Source: JACPNK01 sp964479745
Lineage (GTDB): Bacteria; Patescibacteriota; Minisyncoccia; 2-02-FULL-40-12; IGHO2-12-FULL-4
Length of the DNA stretch: 9,806 nt
Assembly: GCA_964479745.1 (NCBI GenBank)
Contig: CAYZNJ010000023.1
Coordinates: forward strand, 1 to 9,806
Direction: 5' to 3'
Under the pieces are notes generated by a model. It was not told where the DNA came from. It ran no database searches and saw only the letters and a program-made list of their open reading frames with translations. Position numbers and translations under genes: made by a program. Every line of letters begins with the position of its first letter. Position 1 is the stretch's first letter. Of the stretch, positions 1 to 6,646 are shown piece after piece.

Positions 1-2
1 AG

Positions 3-1718
3 AAGGGTTTCTCGCTAGAACCCGATAAGCCTGCCAATTCAGATTCTAAAATTAAAAAAATAGAAAATGCTGGCGACGTTGAAAAGTTAATCGCGGAAGC
101 TAGAAAAGTAAAAACCTTGTATCTGCACTGGACCGATGAGACACTTTTTGTCTTACTGCCTTTAGAAACTGCTAAGATATTTTCAATTTCTAAAAAACTG
201 GTAGCAAGCCTAAAGCCATTGCTCGAAGATTCGCAAGTCGCCAAAAGGGGCCACGACTTGAAACAGCTGATAAAAATTCTTCTTGAAAGTAATATCCATT
301 TAAAAAATGTTGAATTTGACACAGCTACGGCCGCCTATCTTTTAAAACCGGACTTGAGAGACTACAGCTTTGATAAAATATATTTTCTGGAATTCGGGCA
401 ATCTTTGACCGACGAGATTGAGAGTGAGATTTTGTCAATGCCAAAACTGGCGCAAGCTTTACGGGAAAAGTTGAAAAGCAAAGATTTGACCAGAGTTTTT
501 GAGGAAATAGAAATGCCGCTGATTCCCGTTTTGGCCGAAATGGAAAGAAACGGCATTAAAATAAACCTGACCGGTTTGAAAAGCTTGTCAGAAAAAGTGA
601 ACAGCGAGGTTTTGAAGCTGGAAAAGAATATTTACCGGCTGGCCGGTTCAGAATTTAATATCAACTCGCCCCAGCAGTTAGGAGAAGTTTTGTTTGACAA
701 ATTGCTTTTAAAAACCAAGGTTAGAAAAACCAGCGGGGGAGCGAGGTCCACCGCTATTACCGAACTGGAAAAACTTATAGACGAGCACCCGATCATTGAA
801 CTTGTCATCCAATACCGTGAACTGCAAAAATTAAAAACAACCTACATAGATCCTTTCCCTTCTCTGGTCAGCACATCCGATCAAAGACTGCACACTACTT
901 ACAACCAAACGGGTACGGTCACCGGCCGCTTATCCAGCCAGAACCCAAATTTGCAGAATATTCCCATTCGCACCGAACTCGGCCAGGAATTCAGAAAGGC
1001 TTTTGTGTCCGAAAAGGGCTACGATTTGGTGTCTCTGGACTACTCGCAGATAGAATTGCGTGTCGCCGCTTATTTGTCAGACGATAAAAAAATGCTGGAG
1101 GCTTTCAACAATAAAGAAGATATCCATACCCGCACTGCCGCTGAAGTCTTTGATGTTGACCCAAAGAATGTTACTCCGGAGATGAGGCGAGAGGCGAAAG
1201 CTTTGAATTTCGGTGTTCTTTTCGGCATGGGGCCGATGGGTTTTGCCCGCTCGGCGGGCATAGACAAAATGCGAGCCAGAGAGTTTATCACAAAGTATCT
1301 GAATAAATTTTCCGGCATGGCCGCTTATATGGAGAAAATTAAAAACGAAGCTCGGGAAAAAGGATTTGTAAAAACTTACTTCGGACGGCGCCGAGAGTTG
1401 CCTGAAATAAATTCCGGTCTGCCTCAATTGGTGTCTCAAGCGGAGAGGATGGCGATTAACGCTCCGATTCAAGGAACAGAAGCCGACATAATGAAGCTGG
1501 CCATGATTAAAATTTACGATTACATACACGCAAAAAATCTGGAAGAAGAAGTCAGGATTTTACTGCAAGTCCACGATGAGTTATTATGCGAGGTAAAAGA
1601 GAGCCAGACTGACCAAGTGGCCGGGAGATTCAAGGAACTCATGGAAAGCGTTTGGCAAGTCGGGATACCAATAGTTGTGGATGTAAAAGTTGGCAAGAAC
1701 TGGGCAGAGATAAAATAA
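3..1718 (+). CDS. polA: DNA polymerase I, 3' part (5' end outside window)
   Basis: The reading frame is open to the left edge, so only the C-terminal 571 residues are seen and the TTG at 117 is not the start. The polymerase domain is complete. It has the TGRLSS..PNLQNIP segment; motif A DYSQIELR with its catalytic Asp at 1038-1040; the O-helix RREAKALNFG (1185-1214); and motif C QVHDEL with His-Asp-Glu at 1572-1580. The protein fills gaps and replaces primers during replication and repair. Before it lies a 3'-5' exonuclease-like domain (about 60-450) that looks dead: no DxE appears where motif I should be, the E. coli Asp424 position is Leu (267-269), and the YxxxD motif is absent. Bst and Taq polymerases are similarly inactive. 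The O-helix has Phe (1221-1223) where E. coli has Tyr766. Whether a 5' nuclease domain exists cannot be seen. It heads an apparent polA-DUF3048-holA unit. Identity is very secure. Confidence 0.97.
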   Translation, partial: KGFSLEPDKPANSDSKIKKIENAGDVEKLIAEARKVKTLYLHWTDETLFVLLPLETAKIFSISKKLVASLKPLLEDSQVAKRGHDLKQLIKILLESNIHLKNVEFDTATAAYLLKPDLRDYSFDKIYFLEFGQSLTDEIESEILSMPKLAQALREKLKSKDLTRVFEEIEMPLIPVLAEMERNGIKINLTGLKSLSEKVNSEVLKLEKNIYRLAGSEFNINSPQQLGEVLFDKLLLKTKVRKTSGGARSTAITELEKLIDEHPIIELVIQYRELQKLKTTYIDPFPSLVSTSDQRLHTTYNQTGTVTGRLSSQNPNLQNIPIRTELGQEFRKAFVSEKGYDLVSLDYSQIELRVAAYLSDDKKMLEAFNNKEDIHTRTAAEVFDVDPKNVTPEMRREAKALNFGVLFGMGPMGFARSAGIDKMRAREFITKYLNKFSGMAAYMEKIKNEAREKGFVKTYFGRRRELPEINSGLPQLVSQAERMAINAPIQGTEADIMKLAMIKIYDYIHAKNLEEEVRILLQVHDELLCEVKESQTDQVAGRFKELMESVWQVGIPIVVDVKVGKNWAEIK

Positions 1719-1726
1719 AAATCAAA

Positions 1727-2713
1727 ATGAAAAACTACAGTTTAAAATTTAAAACAGTTTTGTTATTGACGCTGGCAGCTGTATTGGCGTTAATTTGGCT
1801 GGTTTTTTTGCGCGGTAACGAAATCAACATTAAAAAAGGCCAGGCAGAAATAACGGGTATGAACTTTCCCGAGTCGGCTTTATCGGGGGTCAACTGCGAA
1901 AAAGCCAAAGCCAGACCGCTGGCCGTTATGCTGGCCGGAGATAAGGAGGCTAGACCACTTTCTGGCATAAGCGACGCCGACTTGGTTTTTGAAATGCCGG
2001 TTACGGATAGCGGCGCCACAAGAATGATGGCCGTTTTTCAATGCAATTGGCCGAAAGAAATAGGTTCGGTAAGGTCTTCGCGTCTTGATTTTATTCCCTT
2101 GGCTCAAGGCTTGAATGCCATATACGCTCATTGGGGTGGAGAAAAAGAAGCTCTTAAACAACTGGACAGTAAGGTCATAGACAACATTAATGCGATGAAA
2201 TACGACGGGACAATTTTTTACAGGAAAAAAGGGATTAAGCCTCCTCACAACGGTTTTACAAGTTCCGAACTGATCAGCCAAGCGATAAAAGACTTGGGCT
2301 ACAGTTTGAATAAAACTGCGATCTCTTATCCTCACGAAAAATCAAAAAGCATGGGTGGGGTTGAGCCGTCCATTTTCTATAAAGGTGAGTTTGAAATAGG
2401 CTGGAAGTATGACATCGGAAGCAATTCTTATTTGCGTTTTCGGGAAGGACAGGCTGAAGTTGACGAAAACTTGGGCGAACAGGTTGAAGCAAAGAATGTT
2501 ATTTTGATGAAAACAACCTGGTCTCCGATAAACAAAGACTACATTAGAGTTAAAACCGTCGGTTCTGGCGAGGCGATCATTTATAAAAACGGGGAAGAAA
2601 CTAACGGCAGTTGGGAGAAAAAAACAGCTATCGATAAATTATATTTTTACGACGGTCAGCGCCAAGAGATCAAATTTGCTCCCGGACCGATCTGGGTTGA
2701 GATAGTCATATGA
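1727..2713 (+). CDS. DUF3048 (YerB-like) membrane-anchored extracytoplasmic protein
   Basis: This is a 328-residue protein. Residues 8-28 form one hydrophobic segment after a Lys-rich start, and no lipobox Cys follows, so it is probably a signal anchor with the rest outside the membrane; B. subtilis YerB, as I recall it, is a lipoprotein. The N-terminal DUF3048 domain (about 62-200) shows RPLAVMLAGDKEARPLSG, ADLVFE, TRMMAVFQ, IGSVRSSR, YAHWGG and PPHNGFTSS. The C-terminal domain (about 215-326) shows GWKYD, SYLRF, DENLGEQVEAKNVI, VGSGEAIIYKNG and APGPIWVEIV. The biochemical role of the family is unknown to me; a cell-envelope role is inferred from location only. I chose ATG 1727 because it lies 8 nt after the polA stop and directly precedes the membrane segment; the longer TTG frame from 1652 would overlap polA by 67 nt. 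No strong SD is visible, so coupling to polA translation is likely. Its stop overlaps the holA start. Confidence 0.9.
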   Translation: MKNYSLKFKTVLLLTLAAVLALIWLVFLRGNEINIKKGQAEITGMNFPESALSGVNCEKAKARPLAVMLAGDKEARPLSGISDADLVFEMPVTDSGATRMMAVFQCNWPKEIGSVRSSRLDFIPLAQGLNAIYAHWGGEKEALKQLDSKVIDNINAMKYDGTIFYRKKGIKPPHNGFTSSELISQAIKDLGYSLNKTAISYPHEKSKSMGGVEPSIFYKGEFEIGWKYDIGSNSYLRFREGQAEVDENLGEQVEAKNVILMKTTWSPINKDYIRVKTVGSGEAIIYKNGEETNGSWEKKTAIDKLYFYDGQRQEIKFAPGPIWVEIVI

Positions 2714-3684
2714 TTACCTTTTTTTACGGACAGGAGTTTTTTCCGGTTAAAGAAGCCGTCCAAAAAGAAACGGCGGCTTTTTTAACTTCCAATAAAAACG
2801 CATTAGTCCAGAGACTCAATCTGGAGGACGGAACTCATTTAGAAGATTTCGCGAACACGCTGAAAAGCAAATCGTTTTTTGCAGAAAAAAAACTTATCAT
2901 TGCGGCTAATATTTTTTTTAACAGTGAGGTTTCCGGAAAAGCTTTTAATGAAATCAAAAAATATCTGTCAAATTCCGACCAAGACTTGAGTTTTATTTTT
3001 TACGATCAAGGTTCAGCTGTTGAGTTGCAAAAAAGAGACAGACAGCTCTTTGATTTTTTAATTAAATATGCGCAAAAACATAAAGAAGTGGCTACTCTCA
3101 AAGGCGTCCAACTGGGAAAATGGCTGATTGAAAAGTTCAAAAACGCCGGACTTAAAATAAAAACTTCTGTTGCGAAGAAATTAACTTCATCCGTCTCGTC
3201 CCAAGAGAGGCTTAGTCAGGAAATTGACAAACTCATTGCTTATAAAAGTTTTGGCAAGACGAAGGAGGCAGAAATCGGCAACGAAGATGTGGAGAAACTG
3301 GTAGTTTCAGATAATATTTTTAATAACTTTTCTTTGACCGACGCTTTGGCTGAAAGAAATAAAGCCAAAGCCATCTGCTTTCTTAATCAGTATCTGTCCG
3401 ACGGGGGAGATGCCGCCGCAGTTCTGGGACTTTTGGCTTATCAGTTGCGGGTTTTGCTGAAGGTCAAGTCTTTGCTTAAAGAGTCGGTGGCTTATGCCAA
3501 TCTTGCGGGTTTGACCAAGCTTCATCCTTTTGTAGCAAAGAAAGCCTACGAAAATTCCAGAAAATTTGAGTTAGAAGAACTTAAGCGTATGCATCAAGAG
3601 TTGTTCAAGTTAGATAAAGATTTTAAAGACGGCAGTAGCGACTTGGCAAGCGGACTTTTTTGTCTTCTGCTCAAGAGTTGCTAA
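2710..3684 (+). CDS. holA: DNA polymerase III subunit delta
   Basis: This 324-residue protein has the usual length for the delta subunit, which opens the beta sliding clamp and sits in the clamp-loader complex with tau/gamma and delta prime. The N-terminal part (1-130) begins with ITFFYGQEFFPVKEA, matching the family's opening strand and helix, and has the KSFFAEKKLII strand. No Walker A is present, as expected for delta. The middle domain includes the SSVSSQERLSQEIDKL helix (about 160-175). The C-terminal collar domain carries DNIFNNFSLTDALAERN (201-217), LGLLAYQLRVLLKVKSLL (239-256), HPFVAKKAYENSRKF (272-286) and ELFKLDKDFKDGS (297-309), all characteristic. Its ATG overlaps the TGA of the DUF3048 gene (ATGA), which indicates translational coupling. 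It is the last gene of the left block: a hairpin terminator follows the TAA stop by 13 nt. Divergence from E. coli HolA is large, but the C-terminal pattern makes the call firm. Confidence 0.92.
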   Translation: MITFFYGQEFFPVKEAVQKETAAFLTSNKNALVQRLNLEDGTHLEDFANTLKSKSFFAEKKLIIAANIFFNSEVSGKAFNEIKKYLSNSDQDLSFIFYDQGSAVELQKRDRQLFDFLIKYAQKHKEVATLKGVQLGKWLIEKFKNAGLKIKTSVAKKLTSSVSSQERLSQEIDKLIAYKSFGKTKEAEIGNEDVEKLVVSDNIFNNFSLTDALAERNKAKAICFLNQYLSDGGDAAAVLGLLAYQLRVLLKVKSLLKESVAYANLAGLTKLHPFVAKKAYENSRKFELEELKRMHQELFKLDKDFKDGSSDLASGLFCLLLKSC

Positions 3685-3697
3685 TTTTTGGTAAAAT

Positions 3698-3722
3698 AAA
3701 TCCGCTTCTGTAAAGCGGATTT
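3698..3722. terminator. Bidirectional intrinsic terminator between holA and spoVR-like gene
   Basis: A perfect 10-bp stem (AAATCCGCTT at 3698-3707 with AAGCGGATTT at 3713-3722) encloses a 5-nt loop. T-rich sequence follows on both strands: TTTTAGTT on plus, ATTTATTTTA on minus. It lies 13 nt past the holA stop and 6 nt past the stop of the converging SpoVR-family gene, so it can serve both. Confidence 0.85.
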
Positions 3723-3728
3723 TAGTTA

Positions 3729-5237
3729 TCATTTTTCTGTTTTGTGTTTGTGGCCGTCGAAAGTATGTATCACCTGTGCGTCTTTTTCTACCGTTTCCAG
3801 AAAAATTTTTCTATTCCATAGGTAAAATATGTTTCTCAAAGTGCCTTCTCTGTGCTGCGGGTCTAACTCCAAGCCGTCAAAATCATGTTTTAGGTACAAT
3901 TGTTGCTGATTGTTGTGGTCTGCGTTCTGAACTCTGATCGGCATCATCCCGTATAGGGTGAAAGCGTGTTTTAAAAGCGCTCTTATTATTTCAGGATTTT
4001 TTTCTATGATTTCGTAAGTCACTTCCCCGGTGGTTTTATCCACCTCAGCCTCGTAAAGGTATAAGCGTGTTTTTCTGACAAAATCATCAGTAAAAAATTC
4101 TTCAATGATCATTCTATCGCTATAAAAAGACGCGACCTGGAATATTTTTTCTTGGCCTTTCATAGTTCCGGTATTCCAGTAGGCTTTTTGCGTAGGATTC
4201 TCGCATTGCTCGTAGTCTTTGCCGAAACAACCCCTGTCCCATCTTTCTTTTATGTCTTCAAAGAGAGCGGAACCGACGCGGTACCAGTTAAAGTCAACCT
4301 TGTTTTCTCTCGTAACCGCAGAGTGAAAGTCGTTGAACACCCCGTGCTCCTCTGCTGTCAGAAGTTTTTCTTCAAATAGTTTGCGCATAATTTGCACATG
4401 CCAATATGTGGCCCAGCCTTCATCAGCCATTTTTGTCCGGCCCATGGGCGCTAAAGCTCGGGCTTGATTTCTGACAACGCTCAAAACATCCCTCTGCCAT
4501 GGCTTAAGAGAAGGTGAATATCTTATGATATAGCCCAACAAGTCATATATTGGCCTGGGAGGACTGAGTTGAGACAAATGTCTTAGGCTCTTCTCAATTT
4601 CAGCTTTTTCCTCCTTGGTTAGCGGTTCTTTAAATTCAGAGTCCATACTGTCATTTCTTTTTAATTTAGCGCGGACAGTTTCTATTAGCCTTTCTCTGGC
4701 CAGCTCGTTGTCCAGCTCTTCTTCAAGGAAGGGGTCGGTATGCTGCTGCCATTGGATTGACATACCGGCGTCAATTGTTTTTTCAACTTCATCGGCGCCG
4801 TACTTTTCTTCATATTTTTTAAAGCGCTCTGCCGCGTCACGGGCCTCCTGTGCAATATCGGCAAAAGATCGTCCATGCTGTACAAACCTGTTTCTTAAAA
4901 AGTAGTCAACGTGGCCGAAAACATGGGCAATAACCAAAACTTTCAAAGCGAAGGGATTGGATTCAACAATCAAAGCTTTTGGCCTCTCAAAATTCCACAC
5001 CTGTTCATAAGGAATTCCCTGTCCGGTATGTTCAAAAATAGTCCGATTTCTATCGTAATCTCGGCCGAAAGACCAGTGGGAAAAGTTCTTGGGAAAGTTA
5101 TAAGCCATGCCCTCAAGGACTCTTTGAGAGGAGACGATCTCAAAATCTATTTCTGTAGTCAAAAGTCCAAACTCCTGGACAATTTCAGCAATTCTTTTTT
5201 CTAGGAAAACAAGTCTTTCTAGTTCTTTTTTATCCAT
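3729..5237 (-). CDS. SpoVR/YcgB family protein
   Basis: This 502-residue protein is close to E. coli YcgB (about 510) and somewhat longer than B. subtilis SpoVR. Family hallmarks run the full length: NFPKNFSHWSFGRDYDRN (47-64); AHVFGHVDYFLRN (104-116); YIIRYSPSLKPWQRDVLSVV (236-255); MADEGWATYWH (270-280); FNDFHSAV (301-308); and NWYRVGSALFEDIKERWDRG (317-336). H105-x3-H109 with E273 and H280 could form a metal site; that is inference. The molecular function of SpoVR proteins is not established as far as I know. The B. subtilis member affects spore cortex formation and the E. coli member is stress-linked, so the sporulation name should not be taken literally here. The start ATG (5237-5235) lies inside the VWA gene, overlapping it by 8 nt, with AGGTGG as SD about 4 nt upstream. 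It is the last gene of the prkA-VWA-spoVR cluster and ends in tandem stops, TGA TAA. Confidence 0.95.
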   Translation of the reverse strand: MDKKELERLVFLEKRIAEIVQEFGLLTTEIDFEIVSSQRVLEGMAYNFPKNFSHWSFGRDYDRNRTIFEHTGQGIPYEQVWNFERPKALIVESNPFALKVLVIAHVFGHVDYFLRNRFVQHGRSFADIAQEARDAAERFKKYEEKYGADEVEKTIDAGMSIQWQQHTDPFLEEELDNELARERLIETVRAKLKRNDSMDSEFKEPLTKEEKAEIEKSLRHLSQLSPPRPIYDLLGYIIRYSPSLKPWQRDVLSVVRNQARALAPMGRTKMADEGWATYWHVQIMRKLFEEKLLTAEEHGVFNDFHSAVTRENKVDFNWYRVGSALFEDIKERWDRGCFGKDYEQCENPTQKAYWNTGTMKGQEKIFQVASFYSDRMIIEEFFTDDFVRKTRLYLYEAEVDKTTGEVTYEIIEKNPEIIRALLKHAFTLYGMMPIRVQNADHNNQQQLYLKHDFDGLELDPQHREGTLRNIFYLWNRKIFLETVEKDAQVIHTFDGHKHKTEK

Positions 5238-6543
5238 TTGACCACCTGTCTTTTTTCAAGAATTCCTTAAGCGCCGGTAAAAGCTGTTCTTTTGTTTGTA
5301 TGACAACCCCCAGAAGCGGTTCTGTTTTTCCGCTAATCATGGTGATTTCCGCCGTGTTAACCTGCTGTATAGAAAAGCTCTCTTTCACCGCCTTCATTAA
5401 GTCGGAGTCTGGCAAATTTCTGTCATATTTTTCCGTTGGTTCAATTTCTCCATAACCAAGCATGTTTATTTTTTTGGCAAAAAGTCTTTTAATTTCTTCC
5501 ACGGTCCGGCTGGTGTCGTAATCTTCACCATCGGAAAAATGCCAGACATAAACATTGTATTGGCTGGTTGGGTATTCCGCTTCAACTAAACCGTTGGCTA
5601 ACTCATAAGCCGTATAGCAAAAAGTGCCGCCGCTTTCTTGGGTTTTAAAGAAAGTGTCTTCGTCAACAATTTTTGCAAGAGCGTGGTGTATGATGAAGCG
5701 TATTTCTACGTGTTCGTAAATCTTCTCAAGAAATCTTACCAACCAAAACAGCATTGACCTAGCCAAATAGGTTTTGTCGGTGGTCATTGAGCCTGAAACG
5801 TCTCTCATGGCAATAATTACCGCTTGTGACTGATAGCTTATGTCCGGTTCTACTTTTCTAAAACGCAAACTATCATCGCTGTAAACCGGAAATGGCTCAA
5901 CTTTTTCCGCTGTCGGCTGGAAAGATGTATCGCGCAAAAGCTCTAATGCGTCACCGTAATCTCCATTTGTTTTTTTAAGAGCGTCAAAACAAGCCAGTTC
6001 AGACCGGCCGGTTTCCTGGCTTAGCGATTTTAAGAAAAAGTAAAATCTTTTAAGCCCTTCTTTTCCTGTAGCTTTTGTGTCCAGAAATGTCCAGGGGCCG
6101 CTTCTGCTGATTCCAGTCATCTCATAGCCAAGTTCCACAAGGATTGATTTGAGTTCTTTTTCTTCAAGTTTAGGCAAACCTAGGTCTTCAAACATTAGTT
6201 CAATCAGTTCTTCAAGTTCAATTTCGGTTTCAATGATGTCTTGGCCGGGTTCTGAGCCAGGTTCCGAATCTGTTTGGCCGGGTTCACTGCCAATTATGTC
6301 TCCCGGTTCGCCTTCGCCTTGGCCGATCCCGACTCCGTCACCGGATTTTCCGGGCTTGAATCTGGGTATTTCCAAGCTTTTAATCGGTATCTTTACAATT
6401 TTATTTCTCTTGCCGGTTATGATGTTTTCATTAGCAATAATGTGTGGCAGGTTTTCTTTTATGACTTCCTTCTGCTTGTCGCGGTGGCGTTTAGCGTCAG
6501 ATTTGCCTTGTTCAGAAACTATGTCAGGCGCAGTTATCGGCAT
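5230..6543 (-). CDS. YeaH/YhbH family (DUF444) VWA-domain protein with TS-N/UBA-like insert
   Basis: This 437-residue protein has a charged N-terminus (KRHRDKQKEVIKENLP), then the IITGKRNKIVKIPIKSLEIPRF stretch typical of the family (41-62). A Gly/Glu-Pro-Gly low-complexity linker (63-103) and an acidic helix ending MFEDLGLP (117-124) follow; the latter is the family's LLFEDLALP motif. The VWA domain (about 242-415) has MIDAS residues DVSGSM (248-253), SGGT (304-307) and HFSDGED (335-341). Partner PrkA proteins are AAA+ ATPases, and AAA+/VWA pairs are a recurring remodelling arrangement; E. coli yeaG-yeaH is the direct precedent and is tied to starvation responses. Residues 170-205 are unlike ordinary YeaH and resemble the EF-Ts N-terminal TS-N/UBA domain (separate entry). 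The start ATG at 6543 has a strong SD, AAAGGAG, 7 nt upstream. The 3' end overlaps the spoVR-like gene by 8 nt. The family call is firm; the biochemical role is unknown. Confidence 0.94.
   Translation of the reverse strand: MPITAPDIVSEQGKSDAKRHRDKQKEVIKENLPHIIANENIITGKRNKIVKIPIKSLEIPRFKPGKSGDGVGIGQGEGEPGDIIGSEPGQTDSEPGSEPGQDIIETEIELEELIELMFEDLGLPKLEEKELKSILVELGYEMTGISRSGPWTFLDTKATGKEGLKRFYFFLKSLSQETGRSELACFDALKKTNGDYGDALELLRDTSFQPTAEKVEPFPVYSDDSLRFRKVEPDISYQSQAVIIAMRDVSGSMTTDKTYLARSMLFWLVRFLEKIYEHVEIRFIIHHALAKIVDEDTFFKTQESGGTFCYTAYELANGLVEAEYPTSQYNVYVWHFSDGEDYDTSRTVEEIKRLFAKKINMLGYGEIEPTEKYDRNLPDSDLMKAVKESFSIQQVNTAEITMISGKTEPLLGVVIQTKEQLLPALKEFLKKDRWSNG
5929..6036 (-). other. Segment encoding a TS-N/UBA-like motif within the VWA protein
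   Basis: Residues 170-205 include LKSLSQETGRSELACFDAL and, following directly, KKTNGDYGDALELLR. Against the EF-Ts N-terminal consensus as I remember it (VKELRERTGAGMMDCKKAL followed by xxxNGDIExAIExLR), Leu, Thr-Gly, Cys, Ala-Leu, Asn-Gly-Asp, Ala and Leu-Arg all line up without a gap. The alignment is by eye. E. coli YeaH has a charged RSL..S..RR helical stretch in this place instead. Confidence 0.6.
6241..6309 (-). repeat. In-frame EPG repeat tract in the VWA protein linker
   Basis: Residues 79-101 contain four Glu-Pro-Gly units (79-81, 87-89, 94-96, 98-100) separated by short acidic/polar spacers. At DNA level the 12-mer TTGGCCGGGTTC occurs at 6241-6252 and again at 6274-6285, 33 bp apart and in phase with codons, suggesting expansion by slippage or duplication. 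Other YeaH/YhbH proteins have a Gly/Gln-rich linker at this place, so it is probably a flexible spacer. Confidence 0.75.
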
Positions 6544-6550
6544 GTTTATT

Positions 6551-6557
6551 CTCCTTT
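6551..6557 (-). promoter_or_regulatory. Strong ribosome binding site of the VWA gene
   Basis: Reading the minus strand, AAAGGAG lies 7 nt before the ATG at 6543 and fixes that start. The octamer AAAGGAGA (6557-6550) is repeated exactly in the 3' arm of the upstream terminator hairpin (6613-6606), so the hairpin's 5' arm could in principle pair with either copy. Confidence 0.85.
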
Positions 6558-6589
6558 CTAGTTTTTAAGATACAGTATTAACGGCCTTA

Positions 6590-6618
6590 ACTCTAAAAAT
6601 AAAAATCTCCTTTGTCAA
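6590..6618 (-). promoter_or_regulatory. Candidate sigma-70-type promoter for VWA-spoVR
   Basis: On the minus strand a consensus -35 TTGACA (6618-6613) is followed by a 17-bp spacer and TAGAGT (6595-6590, four of six matches to TATAAT). A start near 6584 would give a 5' UTR of about 40 nt containing the VWA gene's SD. The -35 box spans the loop and 3' arm of the prkA terminator, so the match may be partly coincidental. It would allow VWA-spoVR transcription independent of prkA. Confidence 0.4.
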
Positions 6619-6631
6619 CACAAAGGAGATT
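6595..6631 (-). terminator. Intrinsic terminator or attenuator after prkA
   Basis: On the minus strand AATCTCCTTTGT (6631-6620) pairs perfectly with ACAAAGGAGATT (6615-6604) around a 4-nt loop, giving a 12-bp stem followed by TTTATTTTT (6603-6595). It begins 15 nt after the prkA TAG stop and precedes the VWA start by about 50 nt. It may terminate most prkA transcripts and let a fraction read through into the VWA and spoVR-like genes. Confidence 0.8.
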
Positions 6632-6646
6632 GGTATTTTCAAAACC

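Noticed and set aside
117..119. TTG as start of polA
   Set aside because: The frame stays open to the left edge and the upstream codons continue the exonuclease-like domain, so the gene is truncated by the window rather than starting here.
1077..1529. 150-codon open frame on the minus strand
   Set aside because: It lies wholly inside the conserved polymerase domain of polA, has no recognisable motifs and no SD; it is a shadow frame.
1652..1726. Upstream TTG start for the DUF3048 gene
   Set aside because: It would add 25 residues overlapping the conserved polA C-terminus and place polar residues before the membrane segment; ATG 1727 fits better.
1880..2335. 151-codon minus-strand frame
   Set aside because: Antisense to the conserved DUF3048 domain, with no motif or SD.
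6149..6568. Plus-strand open frame of 139 codons rich in Ser and Pro
   Set aside because: It is the antisense of the VWA gene's EPG repeat linker and N-terminus; its low-complexity composition mirrors the repeat.
6604..6631. Riboswitch between prkA and the VWA gene
   Set aside because: Only a simple 12-bp hairpin with T tract is visible; no ligand-binding aptamer architecture fits in the remaining 70 nt.
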